Of a DNA stretch of 22,151 nt, positions 8,236 to 15,745 are shown in pieces. The translations under genes and the position numbers were made by a program. This DNA is from Hyphomicrobium_A sp964622715. Lineage in GTDB: Bacteria > Pseudomonadota > Alphaproteobacteria > Rhizobiales > Hyphomicrobiaceae. Numbering within the stretch: position 1 is the first letter of the stretch; each line of letters opens with the position of its first letter. Below the pieces are notes generated by a model, which saw only the letters and a program-made list of their open reading frames with translations, had not been told where the DNA came from and did no database searches. The stretch lies in assembly GCA_964622715.1 (NCBI GenBank), contig CAZURR010000038.1:1-22151 (forward strand), in the 5' to 3' direction.

Positions 8236-8904
8236 ATGATAAAAGGCCCATTGCAGGCAAAGAGCTCCTTCGCAACGTACCTATGGGTGGCCGCATTGTC
8301 AGCGCTTGCTGCCTTCGCCGCGGTATACGTCACCATGGGCCGCCCTGACAACGAAAGACCGGTGGCCAAAAGCGGCGAAAAGGTTAAGCCGGCTAAGCCT
8401 CGCGGCAAGATTAACCCGCTCTCGACCGGGGCAATGACAACGTTTGTCTTCAAAAAGACGCCCCAGGCGCTGGCGGACGTGTCCTTTCTCGACGCCGAGG
8501 GCAAGCCGGTGAAACTGAGCGATTGGCACGGAAAGGTCGTTCTACTGAACTTGTGGGCAACGTGGTGCGGACCATGCCGCGAGGAGATGCCCTTACTCGA
8601 TAGGCTGCAAGGAGAGCTCGGATCGGACACCTTCGAGGTTATTGCGCTTGCGGTGGACAAAGCGGGTCTAGAAGGCGCGAGCAAGTTCTTTCGAGACATC
8701 AAAGTCGAGAACCTGAAGCTCTTTGCCGACCCAACCGCCCGCGTCGGCGGCAAACTCAGAGTGGTCGGAATGCCGACAACAATCCTCATCGATGCGCAGG
8801 GACACGAGATTGGCCGTTTGGTCGGACCGGCGGATTGGGACAGTGACGACGCCAAGCGATTGATCGCGGCGTCGCTTGAAGCGAACGGCACATCCGTGCG
8901 CTAG
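8236..8904 (+). CDS. tlpA: TlpA-type membrane-anchored thioredoxin-like protein
   Basis: A 222-residue protein from ATG 8236. One N-terminal membrane helix (about 12-34) anchors it in the inner membrane with the rest in the periplasm; a Lys/Pro-rich linker follows (about 38-60). The thioredoxin fold holds the redox motif WCGPC (Cys111, Cys114) inside NLWATWCGPCREEMPLL and the cis-proline in VGMPTT (Pro180). The sequence FVFKKTPQALADVSFLDAEG before it is typical of TlpA/ResA-like proteins. In Bradyrhizobium, TlpA is a periplasmic reductant for copper-site assembly in cytochrome oxidase; other members act in cytochrome c maturation. No cytochrome gene is nearby, so the partner is unknown. Its stop lies 6 bases from the stop of the convergent orphan gene. 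Confidence 0.88.
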   Translation: MIKGPLQAKSSFATYLWVAALSALAAFAAVYVTMGRPDNERPVAKSGEKVKPAKPRGKINPLSTGAMTTFVFKKTPQALADVSFLDAEGKPVKLSDWHGKVVLLNLWATWCGPCREEMPLLDRLQGELGSDTFEVIALAVDKAGLEGASKFFRDIKVENLKLFADPTARVGGKLRVVGMPTTILIDAQGHEIGRLVGPADWDSDDAKRLIAASLEANGTSVR

Positions 8905-8910
8905 AACACT

Positions 8911-9390
8911 CTAAAGCAAATGAAATCCGACGGCGACAACGGCGACGACAAAAGCGGCACCGAACAGAACCGCGCAGCGACGCAAGTTGCGATCCGATTT
9001 CTCGACTTGCACTTGCAGGGCCGATAGCTCCGCGAGCTTCTTGTCGATCGTCTCGAATGTCTTGTAGTTCAATCCGACAAATTTGCTCTTCTTGCCTTGG
9101 ATCACATCGAGACGGGCCTTTAGATCTTGGAAGCCTTGTTCCATCGCTTTGATCTTGTAATCACGCGAGTTCCTTAAACTTTGTTCGAAGGACTCAAAGC
9201 GATGCAAGCGATGAACTTCTTCGGCCAGCTCTTCCAAAACGCGCTGAGCCTTTTCCGCTTCCCGCTCCAAGCGCGAAATCGCGGCCTCGGACCTGTCGAA
9301 GCGCACGGCCGTCTCGGCCACAAAACCGTCGCGGCCCAGCCAAGGTGGTCCTTGAGTGACCACTGCAACTTGCTCAATACCCTTCGACAC
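8911..9390 (-). CDS. Orphan coiled-coil protein with C-terminal membrane anchor
   Basis: A 159-residue protein I do not recognise. It starts at a GTG preceded by GAAGGG (9399-9404) at 8 bases. The first 30 residues are non-helical; residues 33-72 (RSEAAISRLEREAEKAQRVLEELAEEV and on) and about 72-133 are charged heptad-like helices suggesting coiled coil. Residues about 140-158 (AVLFGAAFVVAVVAVGFHLL) form one hydrophobic helix at the very C-terminus, so the protein should be tail-anchored with its bulk in the cytoplasm. There are no catalytic motifs. It is flanked by a convergent TlpA gene and the divergent dapD. Codon use is like its neighbours, so there is no sign of recent transfer. A scaffold or membrane-tether role is only a guess. 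Confidence 0.7.
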   Translation of the reverse strand: MSKGIEQVAVVTQGPPWLGRDGFVAETAVRFDRSEAAISRLEREAEKAQRVLEELAEEVHRLHRFESFEQSLRNSRDYKIKAMEQGFQDLKARLDVIQGKKSKFVGLNYKTFETIDKKLAELSALQVQVEKSDRNLRRCAVLFGAAFVVAVVAVGFHLL

Positions 9391-9475
9391 AACCCAAACC
9401 CTTCACGCCAGCGCTGTCTACTCGATAGCGGTAAGATATATGCGAGCTAGTTTAACAGCGGGTGTGCAAAAGGTA

Positions 9476-9489
9476 GCGAACCGGTTCGC
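9476..9489. promoter_or_regulatory. 14-base perfect palindrome in the dapD divergent region
   Basis: GCGAACCGGTTCGC is fully self-complementary and lies between the divergent starts of the orphan gene (9390) and dapD (9568). It could be an operator for either gene. The surrounding 9391-9567 stretch has an AT-rich patch (AAGATATATG near 9434) that might hold a -10 element, but no convincing -35. A 14-base palindrome can occur by chance, so confidence is low. Confidence 0.3.
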
Positions 9490-9567
9490 CGCGCCGTGAT
9501 TGACACCCAAAGCAACGCAGGCGACAAGGCTGTCATAAGCGCAAACACACGCCCGAGGCCCAGAAGA

Positions 9568-10422
9568 ATGCCAGCTGCAGCCACACACCCAGAGCTCCAA
9601 GGCGCAATCGACACCATGTGGGAGGAGCGCCAGAGCATTACTGTTGGTACAACCGGCGTCGTACGCGACACGGTTGAGACAGTTCTCGACCTTTTGGATA
9701 AGGGCGAAGTCCGCGTCGCAGAAAAGACAGCGGACGGGTGGACCGTCAATCAATGGGCAAAAAAAGCCGTATTGCTTTCATTCCGCTTGAACGACGTCAC
9801 GACCATTTCGGGCGCGCCGGGCGGCGCTTCATGGTGGGACAAGGTGCCCTCCAAATACGCCGGCATGTCAGCAGAGGATTTCCGGCGGGCCGGTTTCCGC
9901 GCCGTGCCGGGCTCGATCGTGCGCCATTCGGCCTACATCGCGCCAGGCGCGGTGCTGATGCCCTCCTTCGTCAACCTCGGCGCCTACGTTGATGAGGGCA
10001 CGATGGTGGACACCTGGGCAACGGTGGGAAGCTGCGCGCAGATCGGCAAAAACTGCCATCTCTCAGGTGGCACAGGCATCGGCGGCGTGCTGGAGCCGCT
10101 GCAAGCCGGCCCCGTCATCATCGAGGATAACTGCTTCATTGGCGCACGCGCCGAGGTGGCCGAAGGCGTTATCGTCTGTGAGGGCTCGGTGCTGTCGATG
10201 GGCGTCTACATCGGCGCGTCAACAAAGATCGTCGACCGCGCCACAGGCGAAGTGCACTACGGCAAGGTGCCGCCTTACTCAGTCGTTGTATCTGGCACGA
10301 TGCCCGGCAAACCACTTCCCAATGGCGAACCCGGCCCCAACCTCTATTGTGCTGTCATCGTCAAGCGCGTGGATGCGAAGACGCGTTCCAAGACCGCTAT
10401 CAATGAGCTTCTGCGCGAGTGA
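9568..10422 (+). CDS. dapD: Tetrahydrodipicolinate N-succinyltransferase
   Basis: A 284-residue cytoplasmic enzyme transferring succinyl from succinyl-CoA to tetrahydrodipicolinate in the succinylase branch of diaminopimelate synthesis. The N-terminal helical domain (HPELQGAIDTMWEERQSI) leads to a left-handed beta helix of hexapeptide repeats (about 115-250), including GAYVDEGTMVDTWATVGSCAQIG and GGVLEPLQAGPVIIEDNCFIGARAEVAEG, which are near-invariant in the family. The reading frame is open back to GTG 9496, but that would add 24 polar, Arg-rich residues not expected in DapD; ATG 9568 gives the normal length. GAGG about 10 bases upstream is a modest ribosome-binding site. dapE follows after 43 bases, so the two are probably one transcript. 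Confidence 0.95.
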   Translation: MPAAATHPELQGAIDTMWEERQSITVGTTGVVRDTVETVLDLLDKGEVRVAEKTADGWTVNQWAKKAVLLSFRLNDVTTISGAPGGASWWDKVPSKYAGMSAEDFRRAGFRAVPGSIVRHSAYIAPGAVLMPSFVNLGAYVDEGTMVDTWATVGSCAQIGKNCHLSGGTGIGGVLEPLQAGPVIIEDNCFIGARAEVAEGVIVCEGSVLSMGVYIGASTKIVDRATGEVHYGKVPPYSVVVSGTMPGKPLPNGEPGPNLYCAVIVKRVDAKTRSKTAINELLRE

Positions 10423-10465
10423 TAGTTCCAGTTCCGTCGCAACAAAACTCAGCTAAGCTCACCAA

Positions 10466-11629
10466 ATGCACGCCCCACCCGATCCCATCTCCCTAGCCCA
10501 AGCTCTGATCCGTTGCCCGAGCGTGACGCCGGCCGAAGCCGGAGCGCTGACGCTCGTCGAAGACGTGCTCAAGGGTGCCGGGTTTACATGTCACCGCATG
10601 ACGTTCTCCGACCCGGGCACAGCCGACGTGGAGAACCTTTATGCGCGCATAGGAACGGCCGGGCCCAATCTGTGCTTTGCTGGACATACGGACGTGGTGC
10701 CGCCGGGCGACGATGCCGCGTGGACCCTGCCGCCGTTTGCTGCCGAAATTCGCGATGGCGTTCTTTATGGGCGCGGCGCCGTGGACATGAAGGGCGAGGT
10801 CGCTTGCTTTATGGTCGCAGCCCTGCGCCATCTTCAGGCCGGTGGCGGCGAGCCGCGAGGCTCCATCTCTTTCCTCATCACGGGCGATGAGGAAGGGGAC
10901 TCGATCAACGGCACGATCAAGGTGATCGACTGGCTGAAAGCGCGCGGTGAAGTTCTGGACGCCTGCGTCGTCGGCGAGCCCTCAAGCCGGCACGAGGTCG
11001 GCGACGAGATTAAGATCGGGCGGCGCGGCACGCTCAACGGCGAACTCATCGTTTCCGGAAAGCAGGGCCATTCCGCCTACCCGCATGTCGCAGATAACCC
11101 GCTGCCGAAACTCGCGCGCATCATCGACCGGTTATCTGCTTTAGAACTCGATACCGGCACGCAACACTTCGAACCTTCGCACATCGCTGTGACGGTCGTC
11201 TCGGTGCCGAACACGGCGACGAACGTCATTCCAGGGCAAGCGCGCGTCAAGTTCAATGCGCGCTACAACGACACCCATACGCGCACGAAGCTGGAAGCAT
11301 TGATCCACAAATGTTGCGAGTCCGCGGCAGCTGAGGTGGGGGCGGACTTTTCACTCACTTTCTCTGGCACTGGCGGCGTCTTTGTCACCGAACCGGGACC
11401 GCTTGTTGACACGATGGTGGCAGCGGTGCGCGAGGTGACCGGGCATACGCCGAAGCTAACGACGACGGGGGGCACGTCGGATGCGCGCTTTATAAAAGAC
11501 GTCTGTCCCGTCGTTGAATTCGGGTTGATCAACGCCACGATCCATCAAGTGGATGAACGTGTTCCGCTCGCGGATTTGGAAACCCTGACGCGCGTCTACG
11601 AGCGCTTCATTGCCGGCTACTTTGCGTGA
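10466..11629 (+). CDS. dapE: Succinyl-diaminopimelate desuccinylase
   Basis: A 387-residue M20 metallohydrolase that removes succinate from N-succinyl-LL-diaminopimelate, two steps after DapD. The di-zinc ligands and catalytic residues are in place: FAGHTDVVPPGD (His74, Asp76), GAVDMKGE (Asp107, bridging), TGDEEGD (Glu142 general base, Glu143 ligand), VVGEPSS (Glu171) and IHQVDER near the end (His360). The GGTSDARF loop, which binds substrate carboxylates, is also present. Length is normal and no residue is missing. It lies 43 bases after dapD. With lysA in the same window, it makes three of the lysine/peptidoglycan precursor genes here. Confidence 0.96.
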   Translation: MHAPPDPISLAQALIRCPSVTPAEAGALTLVEDVLKGAGFTCHRMTFSDPGTADVENLYARIGTAGPNLCFAGHTDVVPPGDDAAWTLPPFAAEIRDGVLYGRGAVDMKGEVACFMVAALRHLQAGGGEPRGSISFLITGDEEGDSINGTIKVIDWLKARGEVLDACVVGEPSSRHEVGDEIKIGRRGTLNGELIVSGKQGHSAYPHVADNPLPKLARIIDRLSALELDTGTQHFEPSHIAVTVVSVPNTATNVIPGQARVKFNARYNDTHTRTKLEALIHKCCESAAAEVGADFSLTFSGTGGVFVTEPGPLVDTMVAAVREVTGHTPKLTTTGGTSDARFIKDVCPVVEFGLINATIHQVDERVPLADLETLTRVYERFIAGYFA

Positions 11630-11728
11630 GGTTAGTTTGACTTCGCGCGTTGCCAGACGGCTGTTACAGAAAACGCGCCGCACCTGTGGTACCAATAGCC
11701 GGATCTATCAGAGCAAGGGGCCGAGCCG

Positions 11729-12298
11729 ATGGAAGCGATATCAAGCCTGCGCGGCGAGCTGCATCGAAGCTGGGGTTGGCTGTTGGCGCTCGGGATCGTG
11801 CTGATCCTCTTCGGCGGCCTGATCCTGACGATCCCCCTCGGCGTTGTCACCGCGTCGCTCACGACGGAGATCTGGATCGCAGCTGCGCTCCTCGTTGCAG
11901 GCGTATTGCAGCTATTTCACGGGTTGCGCACCACCGCGTGGAGCGGGCGTATCTGGCAGATGCTGGGTGGGCTGGTGTTCATTGTTGCCGGCATCTTGAT
12001 GTTTGCCTACCCAACTCTGGGGCTGCTTTCACTGACGATGATCGTGGCGGTAGCGCTTGTTGCGCAAGGCATCACGTCACTGTTGGTCAGCACCAGCTTT
12101 GACGACTGGGGCGGGCGCAGGTGGCTGATCATTTCAGCCATCGTCTCGATCATTGCCGGGCTGCTGGTAATGTTCGACCTACCAACGTCGGCGGGCTGGA
12201 CGCTCGGCACCATCGTGGGCGTGGCCCTCGTGTTGCAAGGGGTCAGCCTGATGCTGCTCAGCCTTGACGTGCGCCGTTCGGATGCAGCTGCGAGTTAG
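11729..12298 (+). CDS. HdeD/DUF308-family membrane protein
   Basis: A 189-residue protein made almost wholly of six membrane helices in three pairs: about 17-37, 47-65, 76-93, 98-120, 133-150 and 158-180. The repeated pattern of a helix starting with GxxLxxxGxxxxxxP and a second ending in xxQGxxxL is the HdeD (DUF308) fold. E. coli HdeD is linked to acid resistance at high cell density; how it works is not known, and the role here is inferred by family only. AAGGGG 9 bases before the ATG is a good ribosome-binding site. A TTGACT at 11637 could be a -35 element but no good -10 follows. The next gene starts 21 bases after its stop, suggesting co-transcription. Confidence 0.85.
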   Translation: MEAISSLRGELHRSWGWLLALGIVLILFGGLILTIPLGVVTASLTTEIWIAAALLVAGVLQLFHGLRTTAWSGRIWQMLGGLVFIVAGILMFAYPTLGLLSLTMIVAVALVAQGITSLLVSTSFDDWGGRRWLIISAIVSIIAGLLVMFDLPTSAGWTLGTIVGVALVLQGVSLMLLSLDVRRSDAAAS

Positions 12299-12319
12299 AC
12301 GTAAGCAAGAACCATTGCC

Positions 12320-12691
12320 ATGACTGAAGCTACCTTCGATTTTAGTTGTCTGACGTGCCGAGGCGCGCCGATCCAGCACTTCGACGCTGGCGAAAAAATC
12401 TTTCTGGAGAAAGACACCGGTGGCTGCATGTTCGTCGTACGCTCGGGGAAGGTCGACGTCATTACATTCGGTTCGGTATTGGAGACCGTGGGGCCGGGCG
12501 GCATGTTCGGCGAGATGACGCTCATCGACGACGGTCCGCGCAGCGCGGCAGCGTTGACCTGCGAGGCCACCGAAGTGGCCGCAATCGACAAGCCCATGTT
12601 TCTCCAACTCGTTCGCGAGGAGCCTGAGTTCGCATTGCACATCATGTGCTTGCTGACCGCACGCATTCGCCGCATGGGCCAAAGCCACTAA
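12320..12691 (+). CDS. Single-domain cyclic-nucleotide-binding protein with CxxC
   Basis: A 123-residue protein that is only a cNMP-binding (Crp/Fnr effector-type) beta barrel; there is no DNA-binding or enzymatic domain. The phosphate-binding cassette is intact: FGEMTLIDDGPRSAAA at 63-78, with Glu65, Arg74 and Ser75 where known cAMP/cGMP binders hold the ribose and phosphate. The sequence FDAGEKIFLEKDTGGCMFVVRSGKVDV matches the first strands of the barrel. An N-terminal CLTC (Cys10, Cys13) is unusual for the fold and could bind a metal or be redox active. It could act by binding another protein. It follows the HdeD-like gene by 21 bases and precedes the ABC importer by 91. Confidence 0.85.
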   Translation: MTEATFDFSCLTCRGAPIQHFDAGEKIFLEKDTGGCMFVVRSGKVDVITFGSVLETVGPGGMFGEMTLIDDGPRSAAALTCEATEVAAIDKPMFLQLVREEPEFALHIMCLLTARIRRMGQSH

Positions 12692-12782
12692 CACTTGCCC
12701 CGACGCAAGCGCCCCGCGCGATGAAGTTTTTCGGTGTGCGCTTCTCATGCTATGCCCGCGCCAGAAACGAGCACGGGTGCAT

Positions 12783-13541
12783 ATGATTGTCCTCAACAAT
12801 GTCAGCAAGTCCTTCGATGGCGGTCGCAGCTTCGCCCTGCGCGATGTCTCATTCATGATTGAAGAAGGGGAAACATTCGTTCTGCTCGGCTCGTCGGGCT
12901 CGGGCAAGACAACAATTCTTCGCTTGATTAGCCGCCTCATTGAGCCGACCTCGGGGCAAATCTCGCTCGATGGTCGGAACCTGAACGACTTTGAGGCGAT
13001 CGAGTTGCGCCGGAACATGGGCTACGTGTTCCAGGGCATCGGGCTATTTCCACACATGACCGTGGGACAAAACGTGGCGATTGGACTTCGCCTCGTCGGC
13101 CGGTCGCCGCCAAAGCGAGAGGCGCGCGCTCGTGAACTTCTCGACCTCGTTGGCCTGGAGCCGGACGCCTATTTCGACCGCTTTCCCGACGAGCTCTCCG
13201 GCGGCCAGCAGCAGCGGGTGGCGGTGGCGCGTGCACTCGCAACCGATCCCGACTACCTGCTGATGGACGAGCCGTTCGGCGCGCTCGACGCACTGACGCG
13301 CGAGACGTTGCAGAAGGAGGTGCTCAGGCTGAAAGCGACGCTCGGCAAAACGATCGTGTTCGTCACGCACGACATCCTCGAAGCATTCACTTTGGGCGAC
13401 AGAATCGGCGTGTGCAACGAAGGCAGGCTCGACCAGGTCGGCACGAAGCGTGAATTACTTAGAGCACCCAAGACAGACTTCGTGCGCGCGCTTCTGGCGC
13501 GACCGCTCGACCAGCTCGAAATTTTCCAGGAAATGATATGA
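12783..13541 (+). CDS. Osmoprotectant/ergothioneine-type ABC importer, ATPase
   Basis: A 252-residue ATPase energising the importer encoded next. Walker A GSSGSGKTT at 36-44, Q-loop in YVFQGIGLFPHMTV (Gln84), signature LSGGQQQR at 138-145, Walker B LLMDEP ending at 164, D-loop GALD and the H-loop in FVTHD. The close match of ALRDVSFMIEEGE, FQGIGLFPHMTV and PFGALDALTRE is to the OpuCA/ProV/YehX group for quaternary amines. It has no C-terminal CBS domains, which in OpuCA/ProV sense ionic strength, so that form of osmotic gating is absent. I start it at ATG 12783 (MIVLNNVSKSF), where homologues begin; ATG 12747 adds 12 unlikely residues. Its stop overlaps the next start as ATGA. Confidence 0.9.
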   Translation: MIVLNNVSKSFDGGRSFALRDVSFMIEEGETFVLLGSSGSGKTTILRLISRLIEPTSGQISLDGRNLNDFEAIELRRNMGYVFQGIGLFPHMTVGQNVAIGLRLVGRSPPKREARARELLDLVGLEPDAYFDRFPDELSGGQQQRVAVARALATDPDYLLMDEPFGALDALTRETLQKEVLRLKATLGKTIVFVTHDILEAFTLGDRIGVCNEGRLDQVGTKRELLRAPKTDFVRALLARPLDQLEIFQEMI

Positions 13542-15151
13542 GCGCGCTCAATCATTTCCTGTCAGTCGTGGAGCAAAACGGAGCGGAGTTGTGGCTGCGC
13601 ATCGGCCAGCACATCATGCTCACCGGCGTGTCGACGCTCGCCGCGATCGCCATTGGTATTCCACTTGGCGTCGTCGCGGCCAGACGCGCCTGGGCAGAGC
13701 GACCACTTCTGGCTTCTGTCGGAATCCTACAGACGATCCCTAGTTTGGCCATGCTGGCGCTGCTGCTGACAATGATCGGGCAAATCGGGGCGGTGCCAGC
13801 GATCATCGCGCTCACGCTGTATGCGCTGCTTCCAATCGTGCGCAACACGGTGACGGGATTGCGCGGGATTGCACCCTCGATAGCGGAGGCTTCCCGCGGC
13901 GTCGGCATGACACCCACACAGCAGCTTACCCTCGTCGAGATGCCGTTGGCACTGCCAGTGATTGTCGCCGGCGTGCGCACAGCTGCCGTTGTAGGGGTGG
14001 GGATCGCCACGCTTTCTGCCTTTATCGGCGCAGGCGGCCTGGGACAGTTCATCAATCGCGGTCTAGCGCTCTCCAACTCGAACCTCATTTTGCTCGGCGC
14101 TATTCCCTCAGCGCTGCTGGCACTGGCGGTGGATGGGTCGATTGCTGCCTTTCAATGGGGCATCGAAACACGGCGCAGAGCGTGCAAACCTTCCACGATC
14201 TGGGCCGCTAGGGTCGCCACCGCGCTGCCGGCTCTGATCCTCGCAATCGGTGCCATAGCGTATTGGTCCACGTCGGGCGGAATACTCTCCGCGATGCAAG
14301 GTTCACCAAGAGGGAGCCAGGAAACGCTGCGCATCGGCGCGAAAAACTTCAGCGAGTCTGAGGTGCTCGGCGAAATGATCGCACAGCTCATCGAGGCTAA
14401 AACCGATCTGAGAGTGGAGCGCCGGTTTGGTTTTGGCGGCACGATGATCGTGCACAAAGCACTCGTAGAGAGCGAGATCGACCTATACGTGGAGTATACA
14501 GGCACGGCTCTGACGACAATCCTTGGCGCCAAAACAATAACAGATCCCGAGCGCGTGCTCCAATACGTGCGCGATGTCTACGCGAAACGATTTCACCTCA
14601 TCTGGCTAGCGCCGTTCAAGATCAACAATACCTACGCGCTCTGCGTAACAGCATCGCAAGCGCGCGCCCGAGGATGGGCAACCATTTCGGATCTCGTTGC
14701 GGACGCCGGCAACCTACGCGCAGGTTTTACGCCAGAGTTCTCCCACCGTCCCGACGGCTACCCGGGCCTGCGTAAGGCCTACGACCTCAACTTCGTGCAG
14801 GTTTTTGATCTGGATGCCGCATTGATGTATGGCGCCGTTGCCAAGGGAGAGGTCGACGTAATTTCGGCCTACGCAACGGACGGGCGGATCGACGCCTACA
14901 ATCTGCTTCTACTCAAGGACGACCTTCACGCCTTCCCGCCGTACAATGCAGCGCCCGTGGTGCGCGAAGCCGTTTTGAAAGAGCATCCTGAACTGCCCGC
15001 GATACTAGCGCCACTCACAAACCTGCTGGATGACAAGCCGATGCGGGCGCTCAACTGGCAGGTGGATGGTGAGAAGAAAAGCCCGCACGCGGTTGCGCGA
15101 GCATTTCTGCAATCCAAGGAACTCTTGGACGGCGGCAATGAGTCCGAGTGA
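13538..15151 (+). CDS. Fused ABC permease and substrate-binding protein (OpuB/YehYZ/EgtU-like)
   Basis: A 537-residue fusion. Residues 1-212 are a permease with about five helices and the ATPase-contacting EAA loop (EASRGVGMTPTQQLTLVEMPLALP at 118-141). A further helix follows (about 226-244), after which residues 263-530 form a periplasmic OpuAC-type binding domain, starting TLRIGAKNFSESEVLGEM and containing DLYVEYTGTALTTILG (315-330). Tethering the receptor to the permease removes the need for a free binding protein. Fusions like this serve glycine betaine, choline or carnitine, and in EgtU ergothioneine; the substrate cannot be read from the sequence with confidence. It overlaps the ATPase gene by four bases, so the pair is a complete importer (two ATPase, two fusion subunits). 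Its stop is 12 bases from that of the convergent DUF3299 gene. Confidence 0.9.
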   Translation: MSALNHFLSVVEQNGAELWLRIGQHIMLTGVSTLAAIAIGIPLGVVAARRAWAERPLLASVGILQTIPSLAMLALLLTMIGQIGAVPAIIALTLYALLPIVRNTVTGLRGIAPSIAEASRGVGMTPTQQLTLVEMPLALPVIVAGVRTAAVVGVGIATLSAFIGAGGLGQFINRGLALSNSNLILLGAIPSALLALAVDGSIAAFQWGIETRRRACKPSTIWAARVATALPALILAIGAIAYWSTSGGILSAMQGSPRGSQETLRIGAKNFSESEVLGEMIAQLIEAKTDLRVERRFGFGGTMIVHKALVESEIDLYVEYTGTALTTILGAKTITDPERVLQYVRDVYAKRFHLIWLAPFKINNTYALCVTASQARARGWATISDLVADAGNLRAGFTPEFSHRPDGYPGLRKAYDLNFVQVFDLDAALMYGAVAKGEVDVISAYATDGRIDAYNLLLLKDDLHAFPPYNAAPVVREAVLKEHPELPAILAPLTNLLDDKPMRALNWQVDGEKKSPHAVARAFLQSKELLDGGNESE

Positions 15152-15163
15152 CGGTTGCTCCTA

Positions 15164-15730
15164 TCACTCCGTGCGTAGTTCGACGCTTTCAGCATCGATG
15201 CTGTACCCCGTGTCGGCGAGTCCGGTGAAGACCGCCTCGGTCTTCATTGTTCCGGTCACAGTGACGGGGTCGAACAACTGATCGATTTCCAGACCCTTGT
15301 CGGTCTTAACGTAAACGATCTGGTTGATGGGCGGTGGGGGAACGTGGATGCACGCACCCACGTAGGGCACCAACAAGAACTCCTTGACGATTGTCGCATC
15401 AAAGTCGAGCGGCACCATATAGCCGCCGATGCTCACGCGCTTGCCGTTGAGCTCTTCGACAACGCGTGGCGGGCGGTCACCGCCAGGCTGGCGCCGCTTC
15501 ATCGACATCCAAGTGCCCTCCTTAATCGGCGGCAGCGGAGTGGCATTTGCAGAGCGCGGCATCGCTTCGGAGAAAAACGGTTTGGGCTTTTTGGCTGGAG
15601 CTGCTTCCCGCGGCGGCATGAGCTGGGCCCATTTGAGTTCAAAAGGCGGATCGGCCGCACGCACGCTGATCGAGAGAAGGCAAGACGCAACAAGTACCAC
15701 TAAGATTCGAGCCGCTGACATTGTCATCAT
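15164..15730 (-). CDS. DUF3299 periplasmic protein of a metal-type operon
   Basis: A 188-residue exported protein. The N-terminus (MMTMSAARILVVLVASCLLSISVRAAD) is a signal peptide cleaved near Ala25/Ala26. The DUF3299 core is unmistakable: VPLDFD (106-111), then FLLVPYVGACIHVPPPPINQIVYV (118-141), whose Cys127 and His129 could bind a metal. A Lys/Pro-rich linker (about 38-75) precedes it. The domain's biochemical role is unknown; it regularly accompanies DUF2796 and a MacB-like ABC transporter, as here. GAGGAAGGGG just upstream is a strong ribosome-binding site, and the gap from the permease stop is 15 bases, so it is the last gene of the operon. Confidence 0.88.
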   Translation of the reverse strand: MMTMSAARILVVLVASCLLSISVRAADPPFELKWAQLMPPREAAPAKKPKPFFSEAMPRSANATPLPPIKEGTWMSMKRRQPGGDRPPRVVEELNGKRVSIGGYMVPLDFDATIVKEFLLVPYVGACIHVPPPPINQIVYVKTDKGLEIDQLFDPVTVTGTMKTEAVFTGLADTGYSIDAESVELRTE

Positions 15731-15745
15731 TGCCCCTTCCTCATT

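Noticed and set aside
8205..8891. A 228-codon minus-strand frame opposite the TlpA gene.
   Set aside because: It exactly mirrors the TlpA frame, which has the WCGPC and cis-Pro motifs; the antisense peptide is Ser-rich with no motif.
9496..9567. N-terminal extension of dapD from GTG 9496.
   Set aside because: The 24 added residues are polar and Arg-rich, unlike DapD; ATG 9568 gives the normal family length.
12179..13018. A 279-codon open frame on the minus strand across the cyclic-nucleotide-binding gene and the ABC ATPase.
   Set aside because: It is antisense to two genes with clear family motifs; its peptide is of mixed, non-conserved composition, the usual shadow in GC-rich DNA.
15146..15169. 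GAGTGA - 12 bases - TCACTC between convergent stops, looking like a bidirectional terminator.
   Set aside because: It arises because both genes end in GAG TGA (Glu-stop). The stem is only 6 bases with a long loop and no T-run on either side.
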